Of a DNA stretch of 7,438 nucleotides, positions 1 to 5,911 are shown piece by piece. The stretch comes from an uncultured Pseudomonadota bacterium. Its GTDB lineage: Bacteria; Bdellovibrionota_B; Oligoflexia; Oligoflexales; CAILAO01. Numbering within the stretch: the stretch's first letter is position 1; the number at the start of each line of letters is the position of its first letter. Below the pieces are notes generated by a model, which saw only the letters and a list, made by a program, of their open reading frames with translations, had not been told where the DNA came from and ran no database searches. The translations under genes and the position numbers were made by a program. The stretch covers positions 1-7,438 of the forward strand of contig CAILAO010000740.1 in NCBI GenBank assembly GCA_903832105.1. Reading direction: 5' to 3'.

Positions 1-1
1 G

Positions 2-748
2 AAATCTTGTTACTATTTTGGGATTTCTTCGTGGTCCGGCTGGCTGCCTGTGATTGCAACAAGCCTTTACATTCTTATTTTAACCGCAAATATAACTGTT
101 GGAGATCGATTAATTTACGGTTTAACTCTCGGAAACCTGTTTTCCGTTACCGAAATAATTTTTCTATTTTTCCTGGGACCGCTTTTCTTAACAAGGCACG
201 GACATTTTCTGGCGCTGGCCGTGTTAACTTATTGTTTGGGAAAGTTCTTAACTGGAAATTTTTATTTTTCGTCAACTATCGGACTCAACATTGTTCTTGG
301 AGCGGCTACGGTGGTGTCCGTGTTGGGTGACAGACTTCCCTGGAACAGGCAAAGTAGATTCAACGTGTCTGCAAAAGCGTTACGAGAAATAATTCTTTTT
401 CTTTTAACTTTTGGTGCTTTAATCATTACTTTGCTTGCAATCTTTAAAGCATATAGTTTTACTCGGTGGATTTCCAACAGCTTCAGTATTCGCTTGCCCC
501 TAGGGATATTTATCTCGTTAATGACAATTATTTTAATGGGGTGGCTAAGCATCGCGGCAGGTTTCGGTAGAAACTTTCTACTTCCAATTATTTCTCTTCC
601 GACACTATTTGCTCTGGCATATTTAACTCGGTGGCCTTCATTCGTCTTGGTGGTTCCATTTGCTGCGTGTCTCGCGCTGTCTTTGACGACAGCAGAAAGA
701 AGAATTATTCCTCGATCTGGCCCAACGGCAGCAGGTTTTAGAATCTGA
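2..748 (+). CDS. Multi-pass membrane protein of unknown function, 5'-truncated by the window
   Basis: The reading frame is open from base 2 to a TGA at 746-748, so the gene very likely starts upstream of the window. A GTG at 50 is the first in-frame GTG or ATG, giving 232 codons, but the 16 codons before it also read as membrane-like protein (rich in W, Y, F, G), which argues against it being the true start. The product is strongly hydrophobic, with about seven or eight predicted membrane segments. Counted from the GTG, these lie near residues 1-18, 25-48, 52-68, 75-92, 110-134, 149-170, 173-191 and 196-214. The last segment is followed by a short basic tail (ERRIIPR). Polar loops are short, and I see no catalytic motif. 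I do not recognise the family; a transporter, a polymerase-like envelope protein or a small integral membrane protein are all possible. It lies just upstream of the dcw genes in the same direction but is separated from rsmH by a promoter, so it need not share their function. Confidence 0.7.
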   Translation, partial: KSCYYFGISSWSGWLPVIATSLYILILTANITVGDRLIYGLTLGNLFSVTEIIFLFFLGPLFLTRHGHFLALAVLTYCLGKFLTGNFYFSSTIGLNIVLGAATVVSVLGDRLPWNRQSRFNVSAKALREIILFLLTFGALIITLLAIFKAYSFTRWISNSFSIRLPLGIFISLMTIILMGWLSIAAGFGRNFLLPIISLPTLFALAYLTRWPSFVLVVPFAACLALSLTTAERRIIPRSGPTAAGFRI

Positions 749-769
749 CCTCAAATTTCTTTGTGTTTA

Positions 770-799
770 TTGACCAGGACAGAATCCTCGAATTATTAT
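770..799 (+). promoter_or_regulatory. Candidate sigma70 promoter for the rsmH-ftsL-ftsI-murE operon
   Basis: TTGACC at 770-775 (5 of 6 to the -35 consensus) is followed after 18 nt by TATTAT at 794-799 (5 of 6 to the -10 consensus). An overlapping TATAAA at 797-802 is an alternative -10. It sits in the only gap between the upstream membrane protein and rsmH, and would give a leader of about 50 nt. No mraZ gene is seen near it, so MraZ-type repeats were not expected, and I did not see a clear set of them. Confidence 0.55.
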
Positions 800-857
800 A
801 AAATGTAAGAAATCCCTTTTGTTTTTGCATTTTTCGCTTTTTGTACGGTGTGTGAAT

Positions 858-1850
858 GTGATCGACTACCACGAACCCGTTTTGTTGAAAGAAACTGTTT
901 CATTACTGGCTTTAAAAGAGGGTGATGTTGCTGTTGACTGTACTTTGGGCGGCGGCGGTCACGCTTTTGAGATGTCAAAGAAAGTCGGGACGGAAGGGCG
1001 CCTCATTGGTATCGATCGCGATGGAGAAGCGATTGAGTACGTTAATCACCGGTTGAAAGACTCTGAACTCAAAAAAATGTTCCACATTGTAAGAGACCGG
1101 TTTTCGAACATCCGGAAAATTTTGGAAGCAGAAAGTGTATATGGCTCAGTTTCGGCGATTATAGCTGATTTAGGGATGTCAAGCGCACAAGTGGGTTCAC
1201 CTAAGCGTGGGTTTTCTTTTTATCTCGATGGGCCTCTTGATATGCGTATGGATCACGGAAGTGGTCCTGAATCTGATCTTGGTGGAAAAACTGCAGCAGA
1301 AATGGTTCAGGGCTTTTCTGCTGAGGAACTATCCGCGGTCTTCACACAGTACGGAGAGGAACCCTGCGCACGGTTTTTAGCCGAGCGAATTGTTGAAGAA
1401 AGAGAAAAGCATGAGTTTCTGAGAACAAAAGAGTTGGCGATGTTCATAGAAAAAATATATCCGAAAAAAATGCGTTCCGGAAGAATTCATCCCGCAACGA
1501 AGATCTTTCAAGCGCTTAGGATTTTTGTAAACAATGAGCTAGGCGAAATAGAAACTTTTCTTCCAGACGCATTCGCAGCGTTGAAAGTTGGCGGAAGGCT
1601 TGGATTGATTACATTTCATTCGCTTGAGGATCGCCCAGTTAAAAAAGCGTTCCAAAACTGGGAGAATCCTCTTCTCAACGCGCATCTCCCGCGAGAGATT
1701 CCGTTGTTGGAAAAAGAAGTACAGATGAGATATCCGAAAAAAGGAAAAACCATCAGGCCATTTCCGCAAAAGCCAAGCATAGAGGAAATAGCTCGAAACC
1801 CGAGAGCAAGAAGCGCAAAACTGCGGGTTATCGAAAAACTTGAGAAGTAG
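858..1850 (+). CDS. rsmH: 16S rRNA (cytosine(1402)-N(4))-methyltransferase RsmH (MraW)
   Basis: RsmH transfers a methyl group from S-adenosylmethionine to N4 of C1402 in the 16S rRNA decoding centre, in the cytoplasm. The family signatures appear in order, counted from GTG 858 (330 aa): an N-terminal YHEPVLLKE; the SAM-binding loop DCTLGGGGH at 27-35; GIDRD at 51-55; DLGMSS at 104-109; RGFS at 117-120 with DGPLDMRM at 124-131; HPATKIFQALRIFVNNEL at 211-228; FHSLEDR at 253-259; and a basic C-terminus with NPRARSAKLR. Length is close to the usual 310-330 aa. The start is uncertain. The frame opens at a TTG at 819, but residues before about 852 are hydrophobic and unlike the family. GTG 852 and GTG 858 both give a normal N-terminus; 858 has a weak GGTG (848-851) at suitable spacing, and no strong ribosome binding site is seen for any of them. 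It is the first gene of the dcw run. Confidence 0.95.
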   Translation: MIDYHEPVLLKETVSLLALKEGDVAVDCTLGGGGHAFEMSKKVGTEGRLIGIDRDGEAIEYVNHRLKDSELKKMFHIVRDRFSNIRKILEAESVYGSVSAIIADLGMSSAQVGSPKRGFSFYLDGPLDMRMDHGSGPESDLGGKTAAEMVQGFSAEELSAVFTQYGEEPCARFLAERIVEEREKHEFLRTKELAMFIEKIYPKKMRSGRIHPATKIFQALRIFVNNELGEIETFLPDAFAALKVGGRLGLITFHSLEDRPVKKAFQNWENPLLNAHLPREIPLLEKEVQMRYPKKGKTIRPFPQKPSIEEIARNPRARSAKLRVIEKLEK

Positions 1851-1854
1851 AGTC

Positions 1855-1860
1855 GGAGGA
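1855..1860 (+). promoter_or_regulatory. Shine-Dalgarno site that fixes the ftsL-like start
   Basis: GGAGGA lies 6 nt before GTG 1867, an ideal spacing. It also lies downstream of the alternative in-frame TTG at 1840. This makes GTG 1867 the preferred start and removes the apparent overlap with rsmH. Confidence 0.75.
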
Positions 1861-1866
1861 GCAGGC

Positions 1867-2166
1867 GTGCTTTTGCTAAAAAGAACCAGTTTTTTGTTTT
1901 TGTCGATTTATGTTGTTATTTTTGGTCTCGCACTATTGAGAGTTCATTTGCGCATCCAAACAACATTAATTGGGTACGAAATTGGTCGGCTGAAAAACCG
2001 AGAAGCAGTGATGTTGGAACAGAGAAGCCGACTTCAAGTGGATATCGCGAAGTTAACCAACAAAAATCACCTGCAGACAATTGTGGATAATGAGTCTGGA
2101 GAAAAACATGATCCCTTAAAGTCGTTGGCATCCAGATTGTCAGAAAGCGAAACAAGGTCGTTTTAG
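1867..2166 (+). CDS. ftsL: FtsL-like bitopic cell division protein
   Basis: The product is small (99 aa from GTG 1867). It has a short basic cytoplasmic end (LLLKR), one membrane segment at about residues 7-24, and then a charged helical stretch at about 28-66 with regular hydrophobic spacing, fitting the coiled coil by which FtsL pairs with FtsB/DivIC. The C-terminal 30 residues are polar and probably disordered. FtsL proteins are poorly conserved in sequence, so the call rests on size, topology and position: it sits between rsmH and the division transpeptidase gene, where ftsL normally lies. In the divisome the FtsQLB complex scaffolds and activates FtsW and FtsI. The gap to rsmH is 16 nt, and only 2 nt separate its TAG from the ftsI ATG, so the two are likely translationally coupled. 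The alternative TTG 1840 would add nine residues and overlap rsmH. Confidence 0.7.
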   Translation: MLLLKRTSFLFLSIYVVIFGLALLRVHLRIQTTLIGYEIGRLKNREAVMLEQRSRLQVDIAKLTNKNHLQTIVDNESGEKHDPLKSLASRLSESETRSF

Positions 2167-2168
2167 CG

Positions 2169-4046
2169 ATGGAAAAAAATTCATCTTTCGAAAACAGTCG
2201 AGTTTCGCGCTACCAACCGGGAGAGTTAAGGCCCTTCAGGGTGAAGATCGTCATAGGATTTTTCTGTTTGAGTTTTCTTTTTTTGGTCTTTAGGGCAGTC
2301 GTTATTCACCTGTTCCCTCCGTCAAAAGATAGTCTGCAAGACATTGCCGAAAAGCAGTACCTCGAGCAAATTCAGCTTGCCCCGTATCGTGGAACGATTT
2401 TCGACCGACGTGGTGAGCCACTGGCAATCAGCGTTAAAACGCCTTCTTTACACGTGAACCCGAGAGTGTTTAGGCCCACGCAGGAAGAAAAAGAGAAACT
2501 CTCGAATTTACTCGGGCTTTCGATAAAGCAAATAGATGAGATAGCGAAAAAAAGAAATTATTTTGTTTGGTTAAAAAGAAAAGTATCTCATGCAGTCGCC
2601 GCAAAAGTTATGGACTTAAAGATAGATGGACTTTTCGAGTTAAGCGAGCCGGCGAGGTATTACCCCGCTGGAAAGGCGGCAGCACATCTTTTGGGATACG
2701 TTGGAACCGATAATTATGGGCTACTAGGAATTGAAAGACTATACGAGAAAGACTTGCGCGGTCAATCAGTCAGGGTCTCTCAATCCAAAGATGCTAGAGG
2801 ACAGATTCTTTTCTTGAGCTCTAGCAATGTCGCGCCAGAAAAGACCGGAAATAATATTTATCTTTCTATTGATCGCGCAATTCAGGAGATTGCGGAAGAT
2901 GAACTTGAAAAGGGCGTGAGGGAAGCAAAAGCAGACAGCGGCTTTGCGATAGTTTCTGACCCGCATACGGGAAGATTTTTGGCTCTAGCAAGTTTCCCTA
3001 CATTTGATCCGAATAATCCTAAGGATCTCGACATAAAAGATACCAGAAATAAGGCAATCATGGATGCTTTCGAGCCGGGATCAATACTGAAACCGTTCGT
3101 TATTATGAAGGCGCTGGAAAACAAAAAGGTATCTCTGCTCCAAAAACACGATTGTGAGAATGGAACTATTCAAATTGGAAAACATAAAATTCGAGATACA
3201 CATCAATCCAAAGAACTAACCACAGAAGATGTTTTAGTTTACAGTAGCAACATTGGTACTTACAAAGTAGCTCAAAAGCTTGGTATGGAAGGGCTATATA
3301 GAGGGCTGTTAGATTTTGGTCTTGGGTCAGGAGATTTTGTCGTTGGTTTTTCTGGCGAGGCAGTAGGAAGGCTTTCGCCTTGGACGACCTGGCAAGAAGT
3401 AAAATTTGCTAATATTGCGTTTGGACAGGGTATTATGACAACCGGACCGGAAATCGTAAGAGCTTTTGGAACTATTGCGAATGGCGGCAATCTGATGAAA
3501 CCAATTGTGCTTGATAGAGTCGAGTCATCAGACGGAATGATTATAGCCATCTCCTCTAGCCAAATAGAGCGACGGGTGATGAACCCCAACACGGCAAAAG
3601 TAATGAGAAGTTTACTTGAAAGGGTTGTGGTGAAGGGAACTGGCTCAAACGCGTTAACAAAAGATTACACTACGGGGGGAAAGACAGGAACCGCACAGAA
3701 AGTAGAACCAGGAAAAAAAGCATATTCGTTGGATAAAAGACTTGCAAGTTTCGCCGGGTTCGCACCAGTTGGTGACCCGCATATCGTTGTGTTTGTCGCT
3801 ATTGATGAACCGGGGGAAAAACCGTATTTTGGTAATACGTGGGCATCCCCTGTGTTCAAGGGAATTGTGGAGAGAACTTTAAGGTATTTAAACGTAGCGC
3901 CAGACAAAGAGGAAGCGTCTATTGCCAGAGAAATGTCTGAAACAACAGATGAAAATTTTGAGAAAAAGGCAGATGAGGTTGTGAAACATACAAGCAATGA
4001 TAAACAGCAAGAAGAAATGGGAAAAGAGCCTACCAAAAAGCTCTGA
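2169..4046 (+). CDS. ftsI: Division-specific peptidoglycan D,D-transpeptidase (class B PBP, FtsI/PBP3 type)
   Basis: A monofunctional class B penicillin-binding protein of 625 aa that crosslinks septal peptidoglycan on the outer face of the membrane. A basic N-terminus precedes a single membrane anchor at about residues 26-48. The non-catalytic domain begins with RGTIFDRRGEPLA (74-86) and includes YYPAGKAAAHLLGYVG (164-179) followed by GLLGIERLYEKDLRG, all typical of the family. The transpeptidase domain has all three active-site motifs: SILK at 305-308 (nucleophile Ser305), SSN at 359-361 and KTGT at 505-508. There are no PASTA domains. The tail from about 577 to 625 is highly charged and low in complexity, rich in E, K and D, and its last 16 codons are overlapped by murE. 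A weak AAGG lies 11 nt before the ATG, so coupling with the ftsL-like gene is likely. PBP2/RodA-type elongation enzymes look similar, but the dcw position favours FtsI. Confidence 0.93.
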   Translation: MEKNSSFENSRVSRYQPGELRPFRVKIVIGFFCLSFLFLVFRAVVIHLFPPSKDSLQDIAEKQYLEQIQLAPYRGTIFDRRGEPLAISVKTPSLHVNPRVFRPTQEEKEKLSNLLGLSIKQIDEIAKKRNYFVWLKRKVSHAVAAKVMDLKIDGLFELSEPARYYPAGKAAAHLLGYVGTDNYGLLGIERLYEKDLRGQSVRVSQSKDARGQILFLSSSNVAPEKTGNNIYLSIDRAIQEIAEDELEKGVREAKADSGFAIVSDPHTGRFLALASFPTFDPNNPKDLDIKDTRNKAIMDAFEPGSILKPFVIMKALENKKVSLLQKHDCENGTIQIGKHKIRDTHQSKELTTEDVLVYSSNIGTYKVAQKLGMEGLYRGLLDFGLGSGDFVVGFSGEAVGRLSPWTTWQEVKFANIAFGQGIMTTGPEIVRAFGTIANGGNLMKPIVLDRVESSDGMIIAISSSQIERRVMNPNTAKVMRSLLERVVVKGTGSNALTKDYTTGGKTGTAQKVEPGKKAYSLDKRLASFAGFAPVGDPHIVVFVAIDEPGEKPYFGNTWASPVFKGIVERTLRYLNVAPDKEEASIAREMSETTDENFEKKADEVVKHTSNDKQQEEMGKEPTKKL

Positions 4047-5577
4047 ATTAGAACTTCGAGACTTACTAGCAACACTAAGACATGCCGGGGAATTCTGTTC
4101 TTGTTCAGAAGCGAAAAGCTTTCATGAACGGGCCTATTCTATTAAAGTTGACTCGCGAAATATCCAGGCGGGAGATGTTTTTGTTGCTTATAAGGGCTCT
4201 TCAAACGATAGTCATCGATATATTGAGCAGGCGGTAAAAAGCGGCGCTAAAATTATAATTTTTGAAGAAGGACAGAAAATAGCGCTACCGAAAACGATCA
4301 CCGATAACAAGGCTATGTGGATATCGGTAAATAATGGGAGATCGGCTTGGGCGCACTTGGCTGCGGCTTCCTTTAAAAATCCGCAAAAAGACTTAAAAAT
4401 AGTTGGGGTTACCGGTACTAACGGGAAAACTAGTACTGTTTGGATGACACAAGCCATTTTTAGAAAAGCTGGCGTGAAAAGCCTATCAATAGGCACGTTA
4501 GGCGCATGGATGTGCGATGACTATTTTAAAACAAGACATACTACTCCAGATCCAGATGTTTTGTTTGCCCTTTTTGCAAATGCAGTAAAATTAAGATTGA
4601 ATACTGTGCTCATGGAAGTTTCTTCACATGCGCTGGAACAAAGAAAAGTCTGTCCGTTAAACTTTCATAGGGCGGTGTTCACGAGTTTTTCAAGGGATCA
4701 TTTAGATTACCACAGAACAATGGAGGACTACTTCAACATAAAGTGGGAGCTTTTTGCAAAGCATTTGGAAAAAAGCGGCCAGGCAATTATATGTGATGAA
4801 GTTTATCGCAATTTAGCAAAAGGGAAAAAATGTGATCTTAAAGGCGTAAAAACGACGCTATATGGAAAAAACGCGGAAGCAGCTGCAAAGGAAGGGGGTC
4901 TGGTAGATTTTTGCTGTTTGAAAACCATTGCCGAAGAGAAGACGGGATCTATAGTCGAATTCTTTGATGGCAAGACAAAGCGCCAAGGGAGGGTTCCCTA
5001 TTTAGGGATATGTGCTTTGGAGAATTTTACAGCAGCGCTATTGATATCTGAAAGCATTCTAGGCGAAAAATTTCCTGAGAAATTGTGGTCAGAACTCCCC
5101 CAAGTTCCAGGGCGACTTGAGAGTCTGAAAAAAGTATTGGGGCGTTCAGCTGTTGTTGTTGACTATGCTCACACACCAGACGCGTTGCAAAAAGCTTTAC
5201 TGATCTTACGCTCGGCATGTGAAGGGAAATTATGGGTCGTATTTGGATGTGGTGGAGATCGTGATAGGGGTAAAAGACCTTTAATGGGAAAGATTTCAGA
5301 GGATTTTTCTGACAGAGTTATTGTTACTTCGGATAATCCGCGATCGGAAGATCCTGATACTATCATTCAGGATATTTTGAGAGGTATAGAACATAAGCAG
5401 AACGTCTACGTTGAATCGGATCGGCGGGCAGCTATTGCGCTGGCAATCAAGGAAGCGGGGGAAAAAGATATAGTCCTTATTGCCGGTAAAGGACACGAAA
5501 CCTACCAAATTATAGGATCAAAAATTTTTGATTTTGATGATCGAGTGGTTGCTGACGAAGAAATGGCGAAGACATGA
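3997..5577 (+). CDS. murE: UDP-MurNAc-tripeptide synthetase MurE, probably meso-diaminopimelate-adding
   Basis: MurE is a cytoplasmic ATP-dependent ligase that adds the third residue to UDP-MurNAc-L-Ala-D-Glu. The product has 526 aa. The N-terminal domain shows VDSRNIQAGDVFVAYKG (51-67). The central ATPase domain has the P-loop GTNGKTS (140-146), HTTPDP (181-186), MEVSSHALEQ (206-215) and SRDHLDYH (232-239), with Lys249 in YFNIKW at the place of the carbamylated lysine. The C-terminal domain has VDYAHTPDAL (388-397), GCGGDRDRGKRP (417-428), DNPRSEDP (446-453) and GKGHE (497-501). In characterised enzymes DNPR marks meso-DAP specificity. The ATG at 3997 is the only credible start: an in-frame TGA lies at 3982-3984, and no ATG, GTG or TTG follows before conserved sequence. 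It therefore overlaps ftsI by 50 nt in another frame, with no strong ribosome binding site, so expression probably depends on coupling to ftsI. Confidence 0.95.
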   Translation: MINSKKKWEKSLPKSSELELRDLLATLRHAGEFCSCSEAKSFHERAYSIKVDSRNIQAGDVFVAYKGSSNDSHRYIEQAVKSGAKIIIFEEGQKIALPKTITDNKAMWISVNNGRSAWAHLAAASFKNPQKDLKIVGVTGTNGKTSTVWMTQAIFRKAGVKSLSIGTLGAWMCDDYFKTRHTTPDPDVLFALFANAVKLRLNTVLMEVSSHALEQRKVCPLNFHRAVFTSFSRDHLDYHRTMEDYFNIKWELFAKHLEKSGQAIICDEVYRNLAKGKKCDLKGVKTTLYGKNAEAAAKEGGLVDFCCLKTIAEEKTGSIVEFFDGKTKRQGRVPYLGICALENFTAALLISESILGEKFPEKLWSELPQVPGRLESLKKVLGRSAVVVDYAHTPDALQKALLILRSACEGKLWVVFGCGGDRDRGKRPLMGKISEDFSDRVIVTSDNPRSEDPDTIIQDILRGIEHKQNVYVESDRRAAIALAIKEAGEKDIVLIAGKGHETYQIIGSKIFDFDDRVVADEEMAKT

Positions 5578-5616
5578 GGGCGCTTTTGGTGGATACGCAC
5601 AACTTTCTGAACCGCA

Positions 5617-5658
5617 GAGGATGAAGGCAAAGCCTTGTTCTGTTGCCTTTTGTCCCTC
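5617..5658 (+). terminator. Terminator-like hairpin downstream of murE, with an alternative fold
   Basis: AAGGCAA (5624-5630) pairs perfectly with TTGCCTT (5643-5649) across a 12 nt loop. The stem can extend outward, after a small internal loop, through GAGG (5617-5620) and CCTC (5655-5658). Only a short T run follows the inner stem, so it is not a textbook intrinsic terminator. AAGGC can instead pair with GCCTT at 5632-5636 to make a tight hairpin with an AAA loop. Its place about 40 nt after murE fits the end of the dcw transcript. Confidence 0.35.
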
Positions 5659-5767
5659 GGAAGACATTGATAACGATCTGTAATGATAGGAAAAAAGCTT
5701 CTTTTTGAGGGGGCCCACTTCAACTTCTTGACAGTTCAGGTCTTACACACCTTAGCCCATTCTCATT

Positions 5768-5796
5768 TTGAACAGTTTTTAAAACTAGTTTATATT
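5768..5796 (+). promoter_or_regulatory. Candidate sigma70 promoter for acsA
   Basis: TTGAAC at 5768-5773 (4 of 6) and TATATT at 5791-5796 (5 of 6) are separated by 17 nt, which is optimal spacing. The predicted start near 5803 gives a leader of about 109 nt before acsA. The spacer is AT-rich and holds palindromes that could be regulator sites. Confidence 0.5.
5774..5791 (+). repeat. Overlapping palindromes in the acsA promoter spacer, possible operator
   Basis: AGTTTTTAAAACT (5774-5786) is a perfect inverted repeat around a central T. AAACTAGTTT (5782-5791) is a perfect 10 bp palindrome that overlaps it and touches the -10 box. A dimeric repressor bound here would block RNA polymerase. AT-rich spacers make such palindromes by chance fairly easily, so the operator role is only inferred. 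Confidence 0.35.
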
Positions 5797-5863
5797 AAGA
5801 CTTCCAGCGGGAATGTGCTGCATTTTCGAGAATAGAAGTAGGCGATAGGTGTCATTACGTTGG

Positions 5864-5873
5864 AGTATATACT
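5864..5873 (+). repeat. Perfect 10 bp palindrome in the acsA leader
   Basis: AGTATATACT reads the same on both strands and lies about 40 nt before the acsA start, in the untranslated leader. It differs from the palindromes in the promoter spacer. It could be a regulator half of a larger site, or chance. Confidence 0.25.
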
Positions 5874-5900
5874 TTGTTTTTTACGATGAGTAGATGGCAA

Positions 5901-5906
5901 AAGGAG
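5901..5906 (+). promoter_or_regulatory. Shine-Dalgarno site of acsA
   Basis: AAGGAG, preceded by AA, lies 5 nt before ATG 5912. It is a strong site and fixes the start. Among the genes here, only acsA and the ftsL-like gene have strong sites. Confidence 0.8.
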
Positions 5907-5911
5907 TAATC

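Larger units (their letters stand above)
5578..5911 (+). other. Intergenic region between murE and acsA, no convincing gene
   Basis: This 334 nt stretch has no ORF that I would call a gene on either strand. The frame coupled to the murE stop by ATGA ends after 16 codons, and a 20-codon ORF at 5621-5683 lacks a usable ribosome binding site. It does hold small structures: competing hairpins at 5617-5658, an AT-rich hairpin (AAAAAG, loop CTT, CTTTTT) at 5692-5706, a palindrome-bearing promoter at 5768-5796, and a perfect 10 bp palindrome at 5864-5873. The first half most likely ends dcw transcription and the second half is the acsA promoter and leader. A perfect TTGACA at 5728-5733 has no acceptable -10 at 16-18 nt. 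Confidence 0.7.

Noticed and set aside
3665..4075. Minus-strand ORF of 136 codons over the ftsI end
   Set aside because: It is a shadow of the ftsI and murE coding frames, with composition set by the opposite strand.
5621..5683. 20-codon ORF starting at ATG 5621
   Set aside because: The purine-rich AGAGG directly abuts the ATG with no spacer, and the peptide resembles nothing known.
5502..5723. Minus-strand ORF of 73 codons spanning the murE end and the intergenic region
   Set aside because: It runs antisense through conserved murE sequence, has no recognisable domain, and overlaps another equally long antisense frame; it looks like chance.
5728..5733. Perfect TTGACA as a -35 box for acsA
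   Set aside because: Nothing resembling TATAAT lies 16-18 nt downstream; the pair at 5768 and 5791 is better overall.
5574..5800. Reading UGA as glycine to extend the coupled ORF after murE
   Set aside because: The genes here have no internal in-frame UGA and two of them end at UGA. The extended peptide is not protein-like and meets further stops.
5578..5800. Degraded murF
   Set aside because: No frame shows a MurF P-loop or other Mur ligase motif, and the region is too short.
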